From Ceratobasidium sp. AG-K (taxonomy: Eukaryota > Basidiomycota > Agaricomycetes > Cantharellales > Ceratobasidiaceae), in assembly GCA_037039685.1 (NCBI GenBank), contig JAWNGF010000002.1:4588001-4652000 (forward strand): a stretch of DNA of 64,000 bases, in the 5' to 3' direction. Shown here one piece after another: positions 33,804-44,707 of the stretch. How positions within the stretch are numbered: position 1 is the first letter of the stretch; each line of letters opens with the position of its first letter. The translations under genes and the position numbers were made by a program. A model generated the notes under the pieces. The model saw nothing but the letters and a program-made list of their open reading frames with translations. It was not told where the DNA came from and did no database searches.

Positions 33804-34569
33804 ATGTCTGCTGCTTGTTGTTCTGTCACCACCAGCAAACCCCCTTGGGTCACAGGCACAGCCCAAGAAATTGCCAAGTGATTCAACTCAGGTGTCATAT
33901 TGTACCATGTCCCACAATGCATGCAGCATCCAGGTCAATGCTAATACTATCATGGGGGCAATGTGCTCCACTTGGCAGCAGCAGGAGAGTTCAAATGGGT
34001 GGGACACAAACTGCCCATGAAGCACCAACTCAGGGAGTGTCCCAGCATCTTGTTCCCAAGGGGGGTGTGGGCTTCTCTGCCCAGGAGGCAAACCTGGGAT
34101 CAGTCAAGAAAGCAACAAGCAAGGAGTGGGGGATCACTGCATCAACAACCCCCATGTATGGCAGTCCAAGTGGATATGGGAGGAGAAGGAGGGAAGGGTG
34201 TGCCTATGCAACAAATGGAAGTGGGATGTGGCTTGGGACCAGGACTTGAAGGACTGGATGGAGGATCAAGGTTGATGGGCCAAGGAGATCAAGTAGCAGC
34301 CATAGTGGTGGGACAACAGTCCCAATCCAGACCAATGGGCGGAAAGGGAGGGTTCACCAACAGAGTGGATGCCAGAGGAAGAGAGGGTCTGGGTCAAGGA
34401 CCAGCCCACCTGGGAGGAAGGGTGCAATGACATGCCCATTGAGTTGAAGGAAGAGGTGGGGGACTCAAGGGAGAACCCCATATGTGTGGAGGGAGATGAG
34501 GAGGCAATTTGGTCCTAGGGGGACAAAGCAGCCTTTGAAAAAATGGTGAACAATTGTAAATTACAGTAA
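33804..34569 (+). pseudogene. Third ORF of R (ORF3 relic)
   Basis: Sits between the chromodomain and the 3' LTR, exactly where Y and Y2 carry ORF3, and spans 766 bp against 765 in Y and Y2. Frames are broken, but parts align: GEFKWVGHKLPMKHQL with GEFEWVGKKWPTRMQL of Y; MPIELKEE with NPIDLTEEE; and the end EKMVNNCKLQ with EKVEKDCWVQ. It is therefore a decayed member of the same family. No known function. Confidence 0.65.
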
Positions 34570-34610
34570 TCACCATTTAGGTCCCCTAAATGGGCTCTTA
34601 AGGGGGGTAA

Positions 34611-35190
34611 TGTTGTGACCCAAGGCTCTTCCATGGACTCTGTCTCCTTTGTCTTGGTTCCCCTTTGTTGTGCTTCTCTTGTGTGCTGTCTTCCTTGTCC
34701 TTGCACAGCCTTATGCTGCTTCTCTTTTTTTTGTCTTGCAAATTCCTTTCTTAGCAAGTCATATTCCTTTAGAGGATATGACTCATAGTGCTCTCTGATT
34801 GGTTAGCCTGTTTGACTCATTTGCTTGGTGTGAGTAGAGTATGACTCATGCCTTTTCTGAATATGTATTGAGGCAATAACAAGCATGGTATCCCCATCTT
34901 GTTTTGCCTCATCAGCTCCCCAACAAACAGTCCCTCACTGGGTTTCCCTCAGGGTTACCTTGGATCCTCAGGTCTTAGCACCGTTCACAGTCTACAGTCA
35001 ACAGTCTTTTGGGTGCCAAGTCTTTCTAAGACTTGACTTGTGCACATCTAGTTTTAGTTGGCCACCATCATAGTGTTGGGTTGCTACTACTTGGGACTTA
35101 GTCTCTCACAGTCAATTAATCACAGGCCCCATAGTGCCTCCCATAGTCTATAGCCATCTCTCTCCTCACTAAACACAGTGGGCTGCAACA
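34611..35190 (+). repeat. 3' LTR of R (right edge uncertain)
   Basis: Starts TGTTGTGACC directly after the polypurine tract. Contains a GAATATGTATTGAGG block in the TATA position and a CATCTTGTTTTGCCTC block resembling the R-region start of Y and Y2 LTRs. The other LTR is not in the window, so the end is inferred only from a possible GGCTGCAACA terminus. Confidence 0.5.
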
Positions 35191-35719
35191 CTGTGCACCT
35201 ACCATATATGGTAGCATTCAACCCAGATAGGAAGTTCTTATGGGTTTGTCCTCCCTCTTTTTTGAGACAAACCTCTGAACTAGCCAGCAGTTTTCCATCC
35301 CCTTTGCACCAATGTGACTAAATGCTATAAACTACACCTGAATGTAACATGGGGGATGCTGTGGGGGTGTGGCATGGAGGGGGAAATGGAGGTTCAAGAG
35401 GCCAAGTGGCACTTGGAATTTGAAGTCAGCTGAGTTCCAAAACAGGTGTGATTGGCATCCCATACAGGAATTTCCAATGGTTCCCAATATAGCAAATTTC
35501 AAAATCAATCATGGGAAATTATCCCAAATATGGTAATGATTTCTGCCTATTTTGGACAAATGGATTGCCTTATATGGTAAGTGCACAGCCACAATGTCCA
35601 AAGACAGTTGACTAACCAGAAATTTGGGATCTGCTACATCTCAGCTACATGCTGCTAAATACCACTACATTTCACTATATTTTACTGCATCTTGATACAT
35701 TCTGGGGGAATCTGCTACA
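35191..35719. other. Spacer between R and Y2, no gene seen
   Basis: AT-rich, no coding frame supported. Contains a palindromic ACCATATATGGT near 35202 and, at 35630-35719, a degenerate CTACAT/TACTACAT simple repeat into which Y2 inserted. Confidence 0.5.
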
Positions 35720-36196
35720 TGTCATGAGCTAGCTCACTCCATCAGTCTCGTCTTGCATCTTGCCCCTCTGTTCTCTTTCTTGTTGTTCTGTTTGTATGTT
35801 GTTTGTATGTTGTTTATCTTTTCCTGTGCCGTGTTGCCACGTCCTTGTGGTTATCTGTTACATTGTGTAATGCAGTTGTGCTTTGTATGAGTCATGACTG
35901 CCCGCACAGCATGACTCACTTGGACACTCCTGACGGGCTCTTTTGTGTGACTTGTGTGGCTGCGCCTTGTATGACTCAGCCACTTCCTGAATATAGATAG
36001 AGGACCAACAAGCCTGGTAACCCCAGCTTGTTTTGTCTTGTCAAACATTCCCTTTGAGTGACACTTTGAACCACCCCTACCCTTAAGAGTCTACAGCCAC
36101 TTAAGTGTGGTGTGATTCAAGAAGTCTCTTAGGTCTTAGTGCTGTCCACTCTCCCTTGCAGCTTCCCCCATAGCCACTAAGAAGAAGCTTATGACA
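35720..36196 (+). repeat. 5' LTR of Y2
   Basis: 477 bp, TGTCATGAGC...CTTATGACA. The primer-binding site ACAAAACAAGCT at 36199-36210 is exactly complementary to LTR 36025-36036. Confidence 0.94.
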
Positions 36197-36218
36197 TTAC
36201 AAAACAAGCTTAACAATC

Positions 36219-38201
36219 ATGTCCATTCAGGAGGACGCGGGGTCACACCTTGCAACACCATTATCAACAAGGAGAGGACCAAGTAGGGCTTTGAGACCTA
36301 CAAGTTCCCTCAATGAACAAGATATCACACAAGCACGGGCCGGAGCACCAGCAAGGTCTCGCCCACAAAGCCAAGCTTCTATGCCCAGAACATTCAACAC
36401 TGAGAACGTTTCAGTCATTCAGGAAGAACCTACCATTGTTACTAGGGAACCAGGGGATATTACCAACGACCCCACACCAGTCACAATTTGAATCCCAATT
36501 TCAAATGCAAGTCCAGGTCCATCACGTCCTCTATGGCCTATGGGATCCAGAAGACAGTTTTTCTCCCCCCAACCTGAAGCTCACGGGGGCGTACCCCTTG
36601 TTCCTATCAGACCGCCTCCCACACTGCACATTTCCCATACTGCTCAAGTGCCCCAGATTGAGGGAACCATCACCAATGCCAGTCCAATCCAATTAAACTC
36701 TCAGGCCGCGACTCCAGTTAACCCAGCACTGCCTTATGTACCACAAGGGTATTCCCAGCAACCAACAACATCTGAAGGCCAAGATGCCCCCGGGATTCCC
36801 AGCTCAAGTTCTAGCTCCAGTAGTAGAACCATGATTAGCAATCTTGACAACCTTGATGATCTTCACCTTGGAAGACACAATGCACTCTTAAGGATTATTG
36901 ATGGAATGAGGATAACAATCGACAGAAGACTTAATGGGTTAGAACAATCCACTCAAGTGTTGGCCAACAACCAACAGATCTTCAATGATTCCCTCAACAA
37001 CCTACAGGGAACCCTCACAGACATCCTTAATGCTGCACAAAACAGCAAACATAACAGCTTCCTGGTTGGACAAGACGTTATCCACCTAAGAAACAAAGTT
37101 ACAAACACACAAGGACTAGTTAACAATGTTCAAGAAGATCTTAACACCACGAGGCAGGGACAGTTAGCCTGGAATGAAGCAGTCACCCAAGGACTAGAAG
37201 GACTAAGGGGAGATGGAAGGATCGCAATCGAACAAATTAACACCATGCAAGAGGCAATCAACAACATGCGCAAACAGATGGATGAAGCATCCCTACATGC
37301 TGTATCACCTCCCCACCCCAAAGCAGAATCTACCAGACTTGATGAACTGGAACAAAGGTTACATCAGCTTACAGAAAACCCCGACAACAGAAGGGAAACT
37401 AAGCATCCAAAAGTAACTAGACCAGAGGCTTTTGATGGGAAGAAAGGAGAAGGAGCAGAAATGTTCATCACCAAATGGAAAGTTACTTTGTCAGGTTGGG
37501 CGACCAATACAGCTCAGGACAAGAACAGATTAGAGAGGCATTAGCCAATTTCAAATCGGATAACAGATCCGCTACACATTGGGCACAGGTGTTGCTATGA
37601 TCTATGAACAATGGAGTTCCAGACCCAAAACCTAAGGTCGTGGGAAACGTTCAAAACACACTTCATGGAGCAATTCAGCGACCCTAACAAGAAGGCCAAG
37701 GCAGAGGCTGATATCCAAAAAAGCAAACAGGTCAACTCAGTAGCAAATTATGCAACGGAATTCCGCTTTCACATGATCAATGTCAATTGGGGAGAAGAAG
37801 CTCTTATCAACCAATTCAAGGAGGGACTCAAGCCGGAAATCAAAACAGAACTGGCACGATTCAAGCTGTCCCTTATCAACGAGGATGGAACCAAAAGGCA
37901 CCTTAACCTTAATCATTGGATCATTCTTGCAATCTCCATTGACCAGAAATTACAACAGATCAAGGCCTCTACCAGGAAGAAGACACCCCAATTGACCACT
38001 AGCGGGCAAACCTCTACAAAACAACTACCAGATGAGGTATACAAGGCAAGGATAGCATCAAACCGATGTCTGAAGTGCGGACAAGAGGGTCACCGTTCAC
38101 CCAAATGCTTGTCCAAGGAGTGGATAACAACCAAACCCAGCATAAAGGGAAGAGAAGCAACTATCATAGAAGAATCAGGAAAAGAAGGGGTCTCCCTCTA
38201 A
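36219..38201 (+). pseudogene. gag: gag of Y2, broken
   Basis: Same frame at both ends, as in Y. TGA at 36489-36491 where Y has Arg; a one-base loss near 37472 (Y: ITQMESYF) shifts the frame, and it is restored before 37611. The core is MEQFSDPNKKAKAEADIQKS and the zinc knuckle CLKCGQEGHRSPKC. Closely matches Y. Confidence 0.9.
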
Positions 38202-41200
38202 CTGTGTGTGGAGAGACCAAAGAACTTGCAGTGGAAACAATGTACTTTAGAGCAACAAACGAATCAACCATTGTCTACACAAGCATTGCCAGAATCACAG
38301 AACCAATCCCTACTCTTGTTGATTCAGGAGTGTCAAAAAACTTTATGGACATCTCCTGGGCCCGCTCCAACAAATTTCCACTCATTGAACTTCCTACTCC
38401 GCATAGAGTTATTGGCATCCAGGGAAAAGAACTCTCACACCAAATACATTTTAAAGCCAAGCTAAAACTAGATGTAGAAGGAAGAACCTTTGAACAAGTC
38501 TTCTTTGCTATGCCTACTGGGGAAACCAAGCTGATACTAGGCCTAGAATGGTTAGAAAGGGCAAATCCCATTATCGACTGGAAAACAAAGCACATATCAT
38601 GGCGACCAGAACCCATACAGGCAAGAACAGCCTCAATAGACAACCTACCGGAAGAATTCAAGGAATTTGCCGATGTGTTCAGCGAGGAAAAATTCAAGAG
38701 AATTCCAGATCACTGTCCATATGACTGTGCCATTGACTTCAAAGAAGGGGCGGAACTTCCAAAACCGGCCAGACCAATCCCACTCTTGCCAGCCAAATCA
38801 ATTGCACTAAGGGAATACCTGGATGAGGAAATCGTGGCTGGAAAGATCCAACCTAGCAAATTGCCTATTGCCTCACCCTGTTTTTTTGTAAAAAAGCCTA
38901 TTGACCCAAAGAACCCAGAAGCAGTATGCCAGTTACAACTAGTCCAAGATCTCAGAGGAGTAAACACCATTACAAAGGACGACAGATTCCCAATGCCATT
39001 AATGGAAGATCTTTTGGACAAAATCAAGGACACAAAGATTTTCTCCAAAATCAATCTGCGGATGGGGTTCAACAATATCAGAATCAGGGAAGGGGACGAA
39101 TGGAAAACAGCTTTCAGAACCAAGGAAGGCCTGTTCAAATATGTTGTCATGCCATTTGGACTAAAAAACACACTGGCCATATTCCAAAGGTACATGAACC
39201 ACATCTTCCACGACCTTATCAATGTATGTGTCATAGTATACATTGATGACATCCTGGTCTTCTCCAAGAACAGAAGTCAACATACTTTGGATGTCAGGAA
39301 GTTGTTGAAGATCTTACTGGATGAAAACCTCTTTGCAAAACTCCCAAAATGCGAATTTTTTGTCACCAAGTTAACATACACTGGACTTGGAATCAGCAAT
39401 TCAGGCATCTCAATGGACAAAGAGAAGGTCAAGGCAATAAAGGAATGGAAAGAACCAAGAATGGTCAAACAAGTTCAAGCATTCCTAGGATTTGCAAACT
39501 TCTACCAAAGATTTGTGCCAAATTTCAGCCAACTAGCAAAACCCTTGACAACCCTGACAAGAAAGAACAGCAAATGGGATTGGGGGAAGGATCAACAGGA
39601 GGCTTTTGATGCCTTGAAAGCAGAAATTAGCAAGGAACCCACACTATGCCACCCTAATCCTGACAAACCCTTTTTCCTGGAAACAGATGCAAGTGGAGTG
39701 GCAATGGGGGCAATTCTGTCTCAAAAGCAAGATGACAGATACCTACACCCTATAGAGTTCCTATCAAAATCCTTCAACAAGGCCCAGCTCAATTACAACA
39801 TCCACGACAAAGAACTTATGGCAATCATAGAATCATTAACACATTGGAGGTTATACCTTGAGGGAACAAAGGATCCTATCACTATCTACACCAATCATAG
39901 GAACCTATAGTTCTGGAAGGAGGCAAGAACGTTCAACCGGCGGCACGCAAGATGGCATCAACTACTAGCTTCCTACAACTTTGATATCATATACCGCCCT
40001 GGTATCCTTTTGTCTAAACCAGACCTATTATCTAGAAGATTGGACCACAAGGATATTCCCACTCCAGAACAAGTTATGATATCTGCCGAAACATTTAAAG
40101 GATTTATGGGCCAGATGGACATGGACATTATAGTGACCATCAAGGAAGCACAGGAAACAGATGAAGGACTGGCAAAAATCAAGGAAATCTGCGAATCAAG
40201 GGAAATATTACCTAGAACTCTGCAACACAGCACAAAAGATTATGACTTCAAGGAAGGTGTACTATGGTTCAAAGGAGGGATTTACATCCCAGAGGATAAG
40301 GAGGCCAGACTATCCATCATGCGACTACACCACGACTCAAAAATTGCGGGTCATCAAGGACAAGCTAGGACGTTGGAACTAATATCAAGAAGATACTTCT
40401 GGCCAGGGATGAAGCAGAGCATAAACAGATACGTGGAATCCTGCGAGACTTGCCAACAAACAAGAGGATCAAAATCCATAGTTCCTATCAAACTGCTAGA
40501 AATTCCAAGAGGTCCCTGGGAGGATATAGCATTTGACTTTGTGGTAAAATTACCAAAGTCCAGAGGATTGGATAGCATCATGGTGGTAGTAGACCAATTC
40601 TCAAGAATGGCTCATTTTATACCCTGCAAAGAATCCCACACAGCTAGTGGCCTCGCAAATCTTTTTGTCACTAATGTTTGGAAGTTACACGGTTTCCCTA
40701 AAAGCACTATCTCTGACTGGGGGACTACTTTCAATTCAAGACTAATGAAGGCCATCTACAAAAGAATTGGAACCAGCCCGAATTTCAGCACTGCCTACCA
40801 CCCCCAAACAGATGGGATAACGGAGAGAATCAACCAGTGGATGGAAGGCTGGCTGCAATCCTTTGTAAACTACCGACAGGACAATTGGGCAGACTTGCTA
40901 CCAATTGCAGAGTTTAGTTATAACCTGCAGAAGCACCGTGTAACGGGTAATTCCCCCTTCGCAATAGTCTACGGCAGGGAACCACTGTGGAACATTTCAT
41001 CAGAAGAGACAACGGTTCCTGAAGCTAACAAAATTACAGAAAAATGGTGTAACATCCACAATGAAGCAATCGCATCTATGGAAAGACAAAGGCTGCCGGA
41101 AGAAAGTCCAAAGAATGAGTACCAAGAAGGAGAGCTAGTATGGTTACTGGGAAGAAATATCCAAACAAAAAGACCCTCAAGGAAGCTGGATAACAAAAAG

Positions 41201-41650
41201 CACAGGCCGTTTGTTGTGAGACAAAAGATAGGGTCACACGCTTATGAGCTCATTTTGCCAGCAACAATGAGGGTACACCTTGTTTTCCACATTGACTTGC
41301 TCACCCCTTACAAAGAAGACCCGGAATTCAGGCGGAACCAAGCCCGACCACCACCAATCATAACAGAAGAAGGGGAAGAAGAATAAGAAGTAGAAAAGAT
41401 CCTGGACTGGAAGGAAACAAAGGATGGACTCTTTTACAGGGTCAGATGGAAAGGTTACGGAGATGAAGAAGACACGGAACACAGGGCAGAAGATTTTGGT
41501 CACCTGTCAGGGATCATCAAGGACTTTCTACGCCAACACCCCGAAGCTCCGACACCATCTAACTACGCTCCAGGGAAGATAAAAGGGAGAGGGAGCACAA
41601 TCAGTAGCGACATCTGCAAAACTTGCTCATTGTCATCCTCCAACTACAAC
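38202..41650 (+). pseudogene. pol: pol of Y2, decayed
   Basis: Same order as Y. The pol frame is open from 38066 (overlapping gag end) to 39910. Protease LVDSGVSKNFMDI. RT motif A FSKINLRMGFNN has Asn in place of the catalytic Asp; YIDDILVFSK is intact. RNase H FLETDASGVAMGA. TAG at 39908-39910 where Y has CAG (NLQYW). Integrase 40010-41386: HHDSKIAGHQGQ...CETCQ, ITERINQWMEG; the second core Asp is SDW instead of SDR but retained. Then TAA at 41384-41386 where Y has Tyr (GEEEYEVEK), followed by the chromodomain. The frame then stays open through the ORF3 overlap to 42070. Confidence 0.92.
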
Positions 41651-41682
41651 CTTTGCACTCTTAACCTTCACTGCAACTCACA

Positions 41683-42447
41683 ATGCCCACTGTCACCCAC
41701 TCCACTATCACCAACAACCTCATCCGCGTCCTTGAGGGACCAGCCTTCCAGATGGTACGTATCCTGGACTCAGGAGCCGCCCTCTACATATTCAAACGCT
41801 CCCAACAAGGTCCGGGACGCATGCAATTCCACACATTGGACGACGTGCTCCACTCAGACCTGGGCGAATTCCAGTGGGTGGGAAGGAAATGGCCAACCTG
41901 GATGCAGCTGCAGTGGAAGGACATATTTGTGTGCAGAGGATGTGCCACCTTTCAAGTCTCAGAGGTCGTGCTGTTGTCCACCCACATGCTCAGGGTGGTG
42001 GAATGGGGCCAAGAAGGGGCCTACAGCAGCGAATGGGTCCCTGGATACAAAGGGAGGCCACTGTCTCTGAGACCCCAATGGAACAACGCATGGGATGCGA
42101 ACTTCGAGAAGGACCTGGTGGACTGGAGGATGGAGAGGGGGCGCTACCAAAGGGAGAAGTTCAAGTGGAAGCCATACTGGTGGCAGGAGAAGCATGCAGA
42201 TGTGTCACAATGGAAGGAGGGAGAGGGGGACGTATGACAGTGGGATAAGGAGTTTGTGGAGGAGCAGGGGAGGATTTTGGACTGGTCTAAGGTGGACTGG
42301 ACAAAGGAGGAGACATGGGAAGAGTGGGAGAAGTTCTTGGATGAACCAGGCAATACTGTGTTCAACCCGATTGACTTGACCATCAAGGAGGATGAGGGGC
42401 TGGAAGAGCACATGCTTGCCAAAATCAAGGATTGCGAGTTCCAATGA
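41683..42447 (+). pseudogene. ORF3 of Y2, one stop
   Basis: 255 codons, identical in length to ORF3 of Y, with one TGA at 42235-42237 where Y has Arg (DIRQW). Keeps LDSGAALYIFKRSQQ, the CxxC pair (FVCRGC), the Trp-rich block (MERGRYQREKFKWKPYWW), NPIDLTIKEDEG and the end KDCEFQ. Much better conserved with Y than the overlapping pol-frame reading, which supports ORF3 as the frame that was under selection. Confidence 0.78.
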
Positions 42448-42489
42448 AGCCCATCCAGGTCCCCTAGATGGACTCCTGAGGGGGAGTAA

Positions 42490-42966
42490 TGTCATGAGCT
42501 AGCTCACTCCATTGGTCTTGTCTTGTGTCTCGCCCCTCTGTTCTCTTTCTTGTTGTTCTGTTTGTATGTTGTTTGTATGTTGTTTGTCTTTTCCTGTGCT
42601 GCGTTGCCACGTCCTTGTGGTCATCTGTTACATTGTGTAATGTGGTTGTGCTTTGTATGAGTCATGACTGCCCGCACAGCATGACTCACTTGGACACTCC
42701 TGACTGGCTCTTTTGTGTGACTCGTGTGGCTGCGCCTTGTATGACTCAGCCACTTCCTGAATATATATAGAGAACCAACAAGCCTGGTAACCCCAGCTTG
42801 TTTTGTCTTGTCAAACATTCCCTTTGAGTGACACTTTGAACCACCCCTACCCTTAAGAGTCTACAGCCACTTAAGTGTGGTGTGACTCAAGAAGTCTCTT
42901 AGGTCTTAGTGCCGTCCACTCTCCCTTGTGGCTTCCCCCATAGCCACTAAGAAGAAGCTTACGACA
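42490..42966 (+). repeat. 3' LTR of Y2
   Basis: 477 bp, same length as the 5' copy with scattered, mainly C/T and G/A, differences. Preceded by GAGGGGGAGTAA and followed by CTACA. Confidence 0.94.
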
Positions 42967-44281
42967 CTACACTTCAGATACATAGCATTATATATTGAGA
43001 TGATAATTTGAGTAAATTTAACATACTACATGAGCTACAGTTCATACATAGTATACATACCACCCTGCAGCATATGACTAGTTTCCAGATGTGAATGTTG
43101 CAGTCTGCATCAGCAAAAAGGACAAAGTTATATAGAATTTCAAAATTGAAAAGATCTACTTCCCAGCTTCCCTTTCTATGAGTGGCTTTAAAGGAGCTTC
43201 AGTATCATACAGAGCTATATAGCACCATATAGCCCACCATAGATTGAACACCTGGAAGTGCTTAAAAGGGCAATAAGCATGGGTGGATGGTTTAGTTCAC
43301 TCATGTGATGCCCTGTGCACTGGAAACAAAGCCAGCCAAGGCAAAAACAAGCACACAAAAGCAGTTTACAAGGTGGAAAGTGGTACCAGGGACAAATGTG
43401 CCAAGTCAACCTCTCTCCTGGGCACCTCCCTAACTTTTGCAGCTGTGACCTTCAAATTTGGGGATTGGGTACTCCTATAACACAGATCACCACTTCAATT
43501 TTATGTACAATTTTTGAACCATCCTATGTATCTCTGTGATGTAATCTATGTTTGTACAATTTTTGGTGGGCTCAAATGATGACATATCACTCTGAGGGTA
43601 TTTTTACAGGTGTGGAATTGCAAAGGCTATGGCTATGTATTTTTCACTTGTTTTTAACTGCAGTCGGTAGTTGCAGAGATATTGAGCAATCTCTAAAACA
43701 GGTTTGAAGTGTTATCACCTAGCATGGGAGGTTATTGTCAAGGCCTAATGGTCTAGGGGTTGGCTCTCCCTATAATCCCTGCTTAGATAAGCAGAGTATC
43801 AGGGTCACTGCTGGTCCCAGGTTCAATCCATGCCTTGGGTATACTTCTTGGACTTTTCAGAAATTTGCCTGTTTGACCAATTTGGCACAATTTGATATTT
43901 TGTCTTAAATAATCTTACATAATATTTCCTCATAAGGAAATGTGTAGCCCCCAATAAGGCAATTCTCTTATTCTGAGACTGTCTATGGTCATCTATATGG
44001 ATCTGTATAGACCCCCATAGCACCTTTAGTTAACCTATGAGTATACTATGGAGGGCTATTGAGTGCTACCCACAATTGCACTTCTAATATGTCAGGGAAG
44101 CTGCTGTTTTGTCTATGGGTCTATGGAGCACTGTACAGTGCCATGCAGCTGCTACCATGGTTGCTGAAGTGGAACTCAAGCATGACTCAAGGACCAGGTG
44201 ATGCCCTAAACACAAGACAGGAAAAGGACAAAATACCAGCAAGAGAAGTGATAGCAAGTGGAACAAGGAATGATGAAGGAG
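42967..44281. other. Spacer between Y2 and Q
   Basis: No gene supported. AT-rich, with degenerate CTATATAGCACCATATAG-type repeats near 43215-43245 and again near 43985-44060. Contains the tRNA-like segment at 43738-43838. The last five bases, AGGAG (44277-44281), are the target duplication of Q. Confidence 0.5.
43738..43838 (+). tRNA. tRNA-like segment (pseudogene or SINE head)
   Basis: TGGTCTAGGGGTTGG fits a tRNA A box/D arm and GGTTCAATCC fits a B box/T loop. The ends TCAAGGC and GCCTTGG can form a 7-bp acceptor stem. Length is 101 nt with an internal hairpin (CTGCTTAGATAAGCAG), so an intron would be needed. The T stem pairs in only 3 of 5 positions. No anticodon can be assigned. It could be a decayed tRNA or a tRNA-derived SINE. 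Confidence 0.35.
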
Positions 44282-44697
44282 TGTCCCGACTTGGGTCAAT
44301 TAGGTGTATAGAAGGTTAAGGGGTTCAACTTGGACAAGTCTTAGAACCCAAGGAGTAGTGATAATAAAGAGTAGTTGATTTAGCAAGTCCTAGTGGAGAG
44401 GAGGTCAAGCCTTGTCATTAACCGGCTTGACCTCTGGGTTTATATACATGAGGGATCAGTGCCACGTCATCAACTATCAGTGTGAGAAAGCCAAGTACAA
44501 CCGATGATAAGTGAGATAAGAGGTATGACTCAACTTTCTGGAAGTTCCGGAAGCAGCACCAATATCAAATGAAAAGACAAATACATCACATGATACAAGT
44601 TTAAGCGCCAGAGGACATTTGTACTAAAAAAGGAAAGTGTTCGGAAAAAAAGATATAAAATCACAATAAAATGTCTGAGCTTAGTCAGCTCATGACA
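44282..44697 (-). repeat. 3' LTR of Q
   Basis: 416 bp, same length as the 5' copy. Ten of eleven differences from it fall at CpG/TpG/CpA positions. The minus-strand polypurine tract TTAGGAGGGGGTAA precedes it. Confidence 0.94.
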
Positions 44698-44707
44698 TTA
44701 CCCCCTC

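Larger units (their letters stand above)
33182..35190 (+). mobile_element. Element R, right piece (integrase end, ORF3, 3' LTR)
   Basis: Continuation of the 8106-8186 fragment. Contents: integrase C-terminal region with chromodomain (to 33775), a decayed third ORF (33804-34569), a polypurine tract (AAGGGGGGTAA before 34611), and an LTR starting TGTTGTGACC at 34611. The right end of the LTR is an estimate: the sequence GGCTGCAACA at 35181-35190 could be the inverted counterpart of the start. CpG is very low, marking R as one of the oldest elements here. Confidence 0.75.
35720..42966 (+). mobile_element. Ty3/Gypsy element Y2, full length, decayed sibling of Y
   Basis: 7247 bp with 477-bp LTRs (35720-36196, 42490-42966) and duplication CTACA (35715-35719, 42967-42971). 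Same gene order as Y including ORF3. Gag has a stop and a frameshift, pol has at least two stops and an RT active-site change, and ORF3 has one stop, so it is inactive. Confidence 0.95.
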
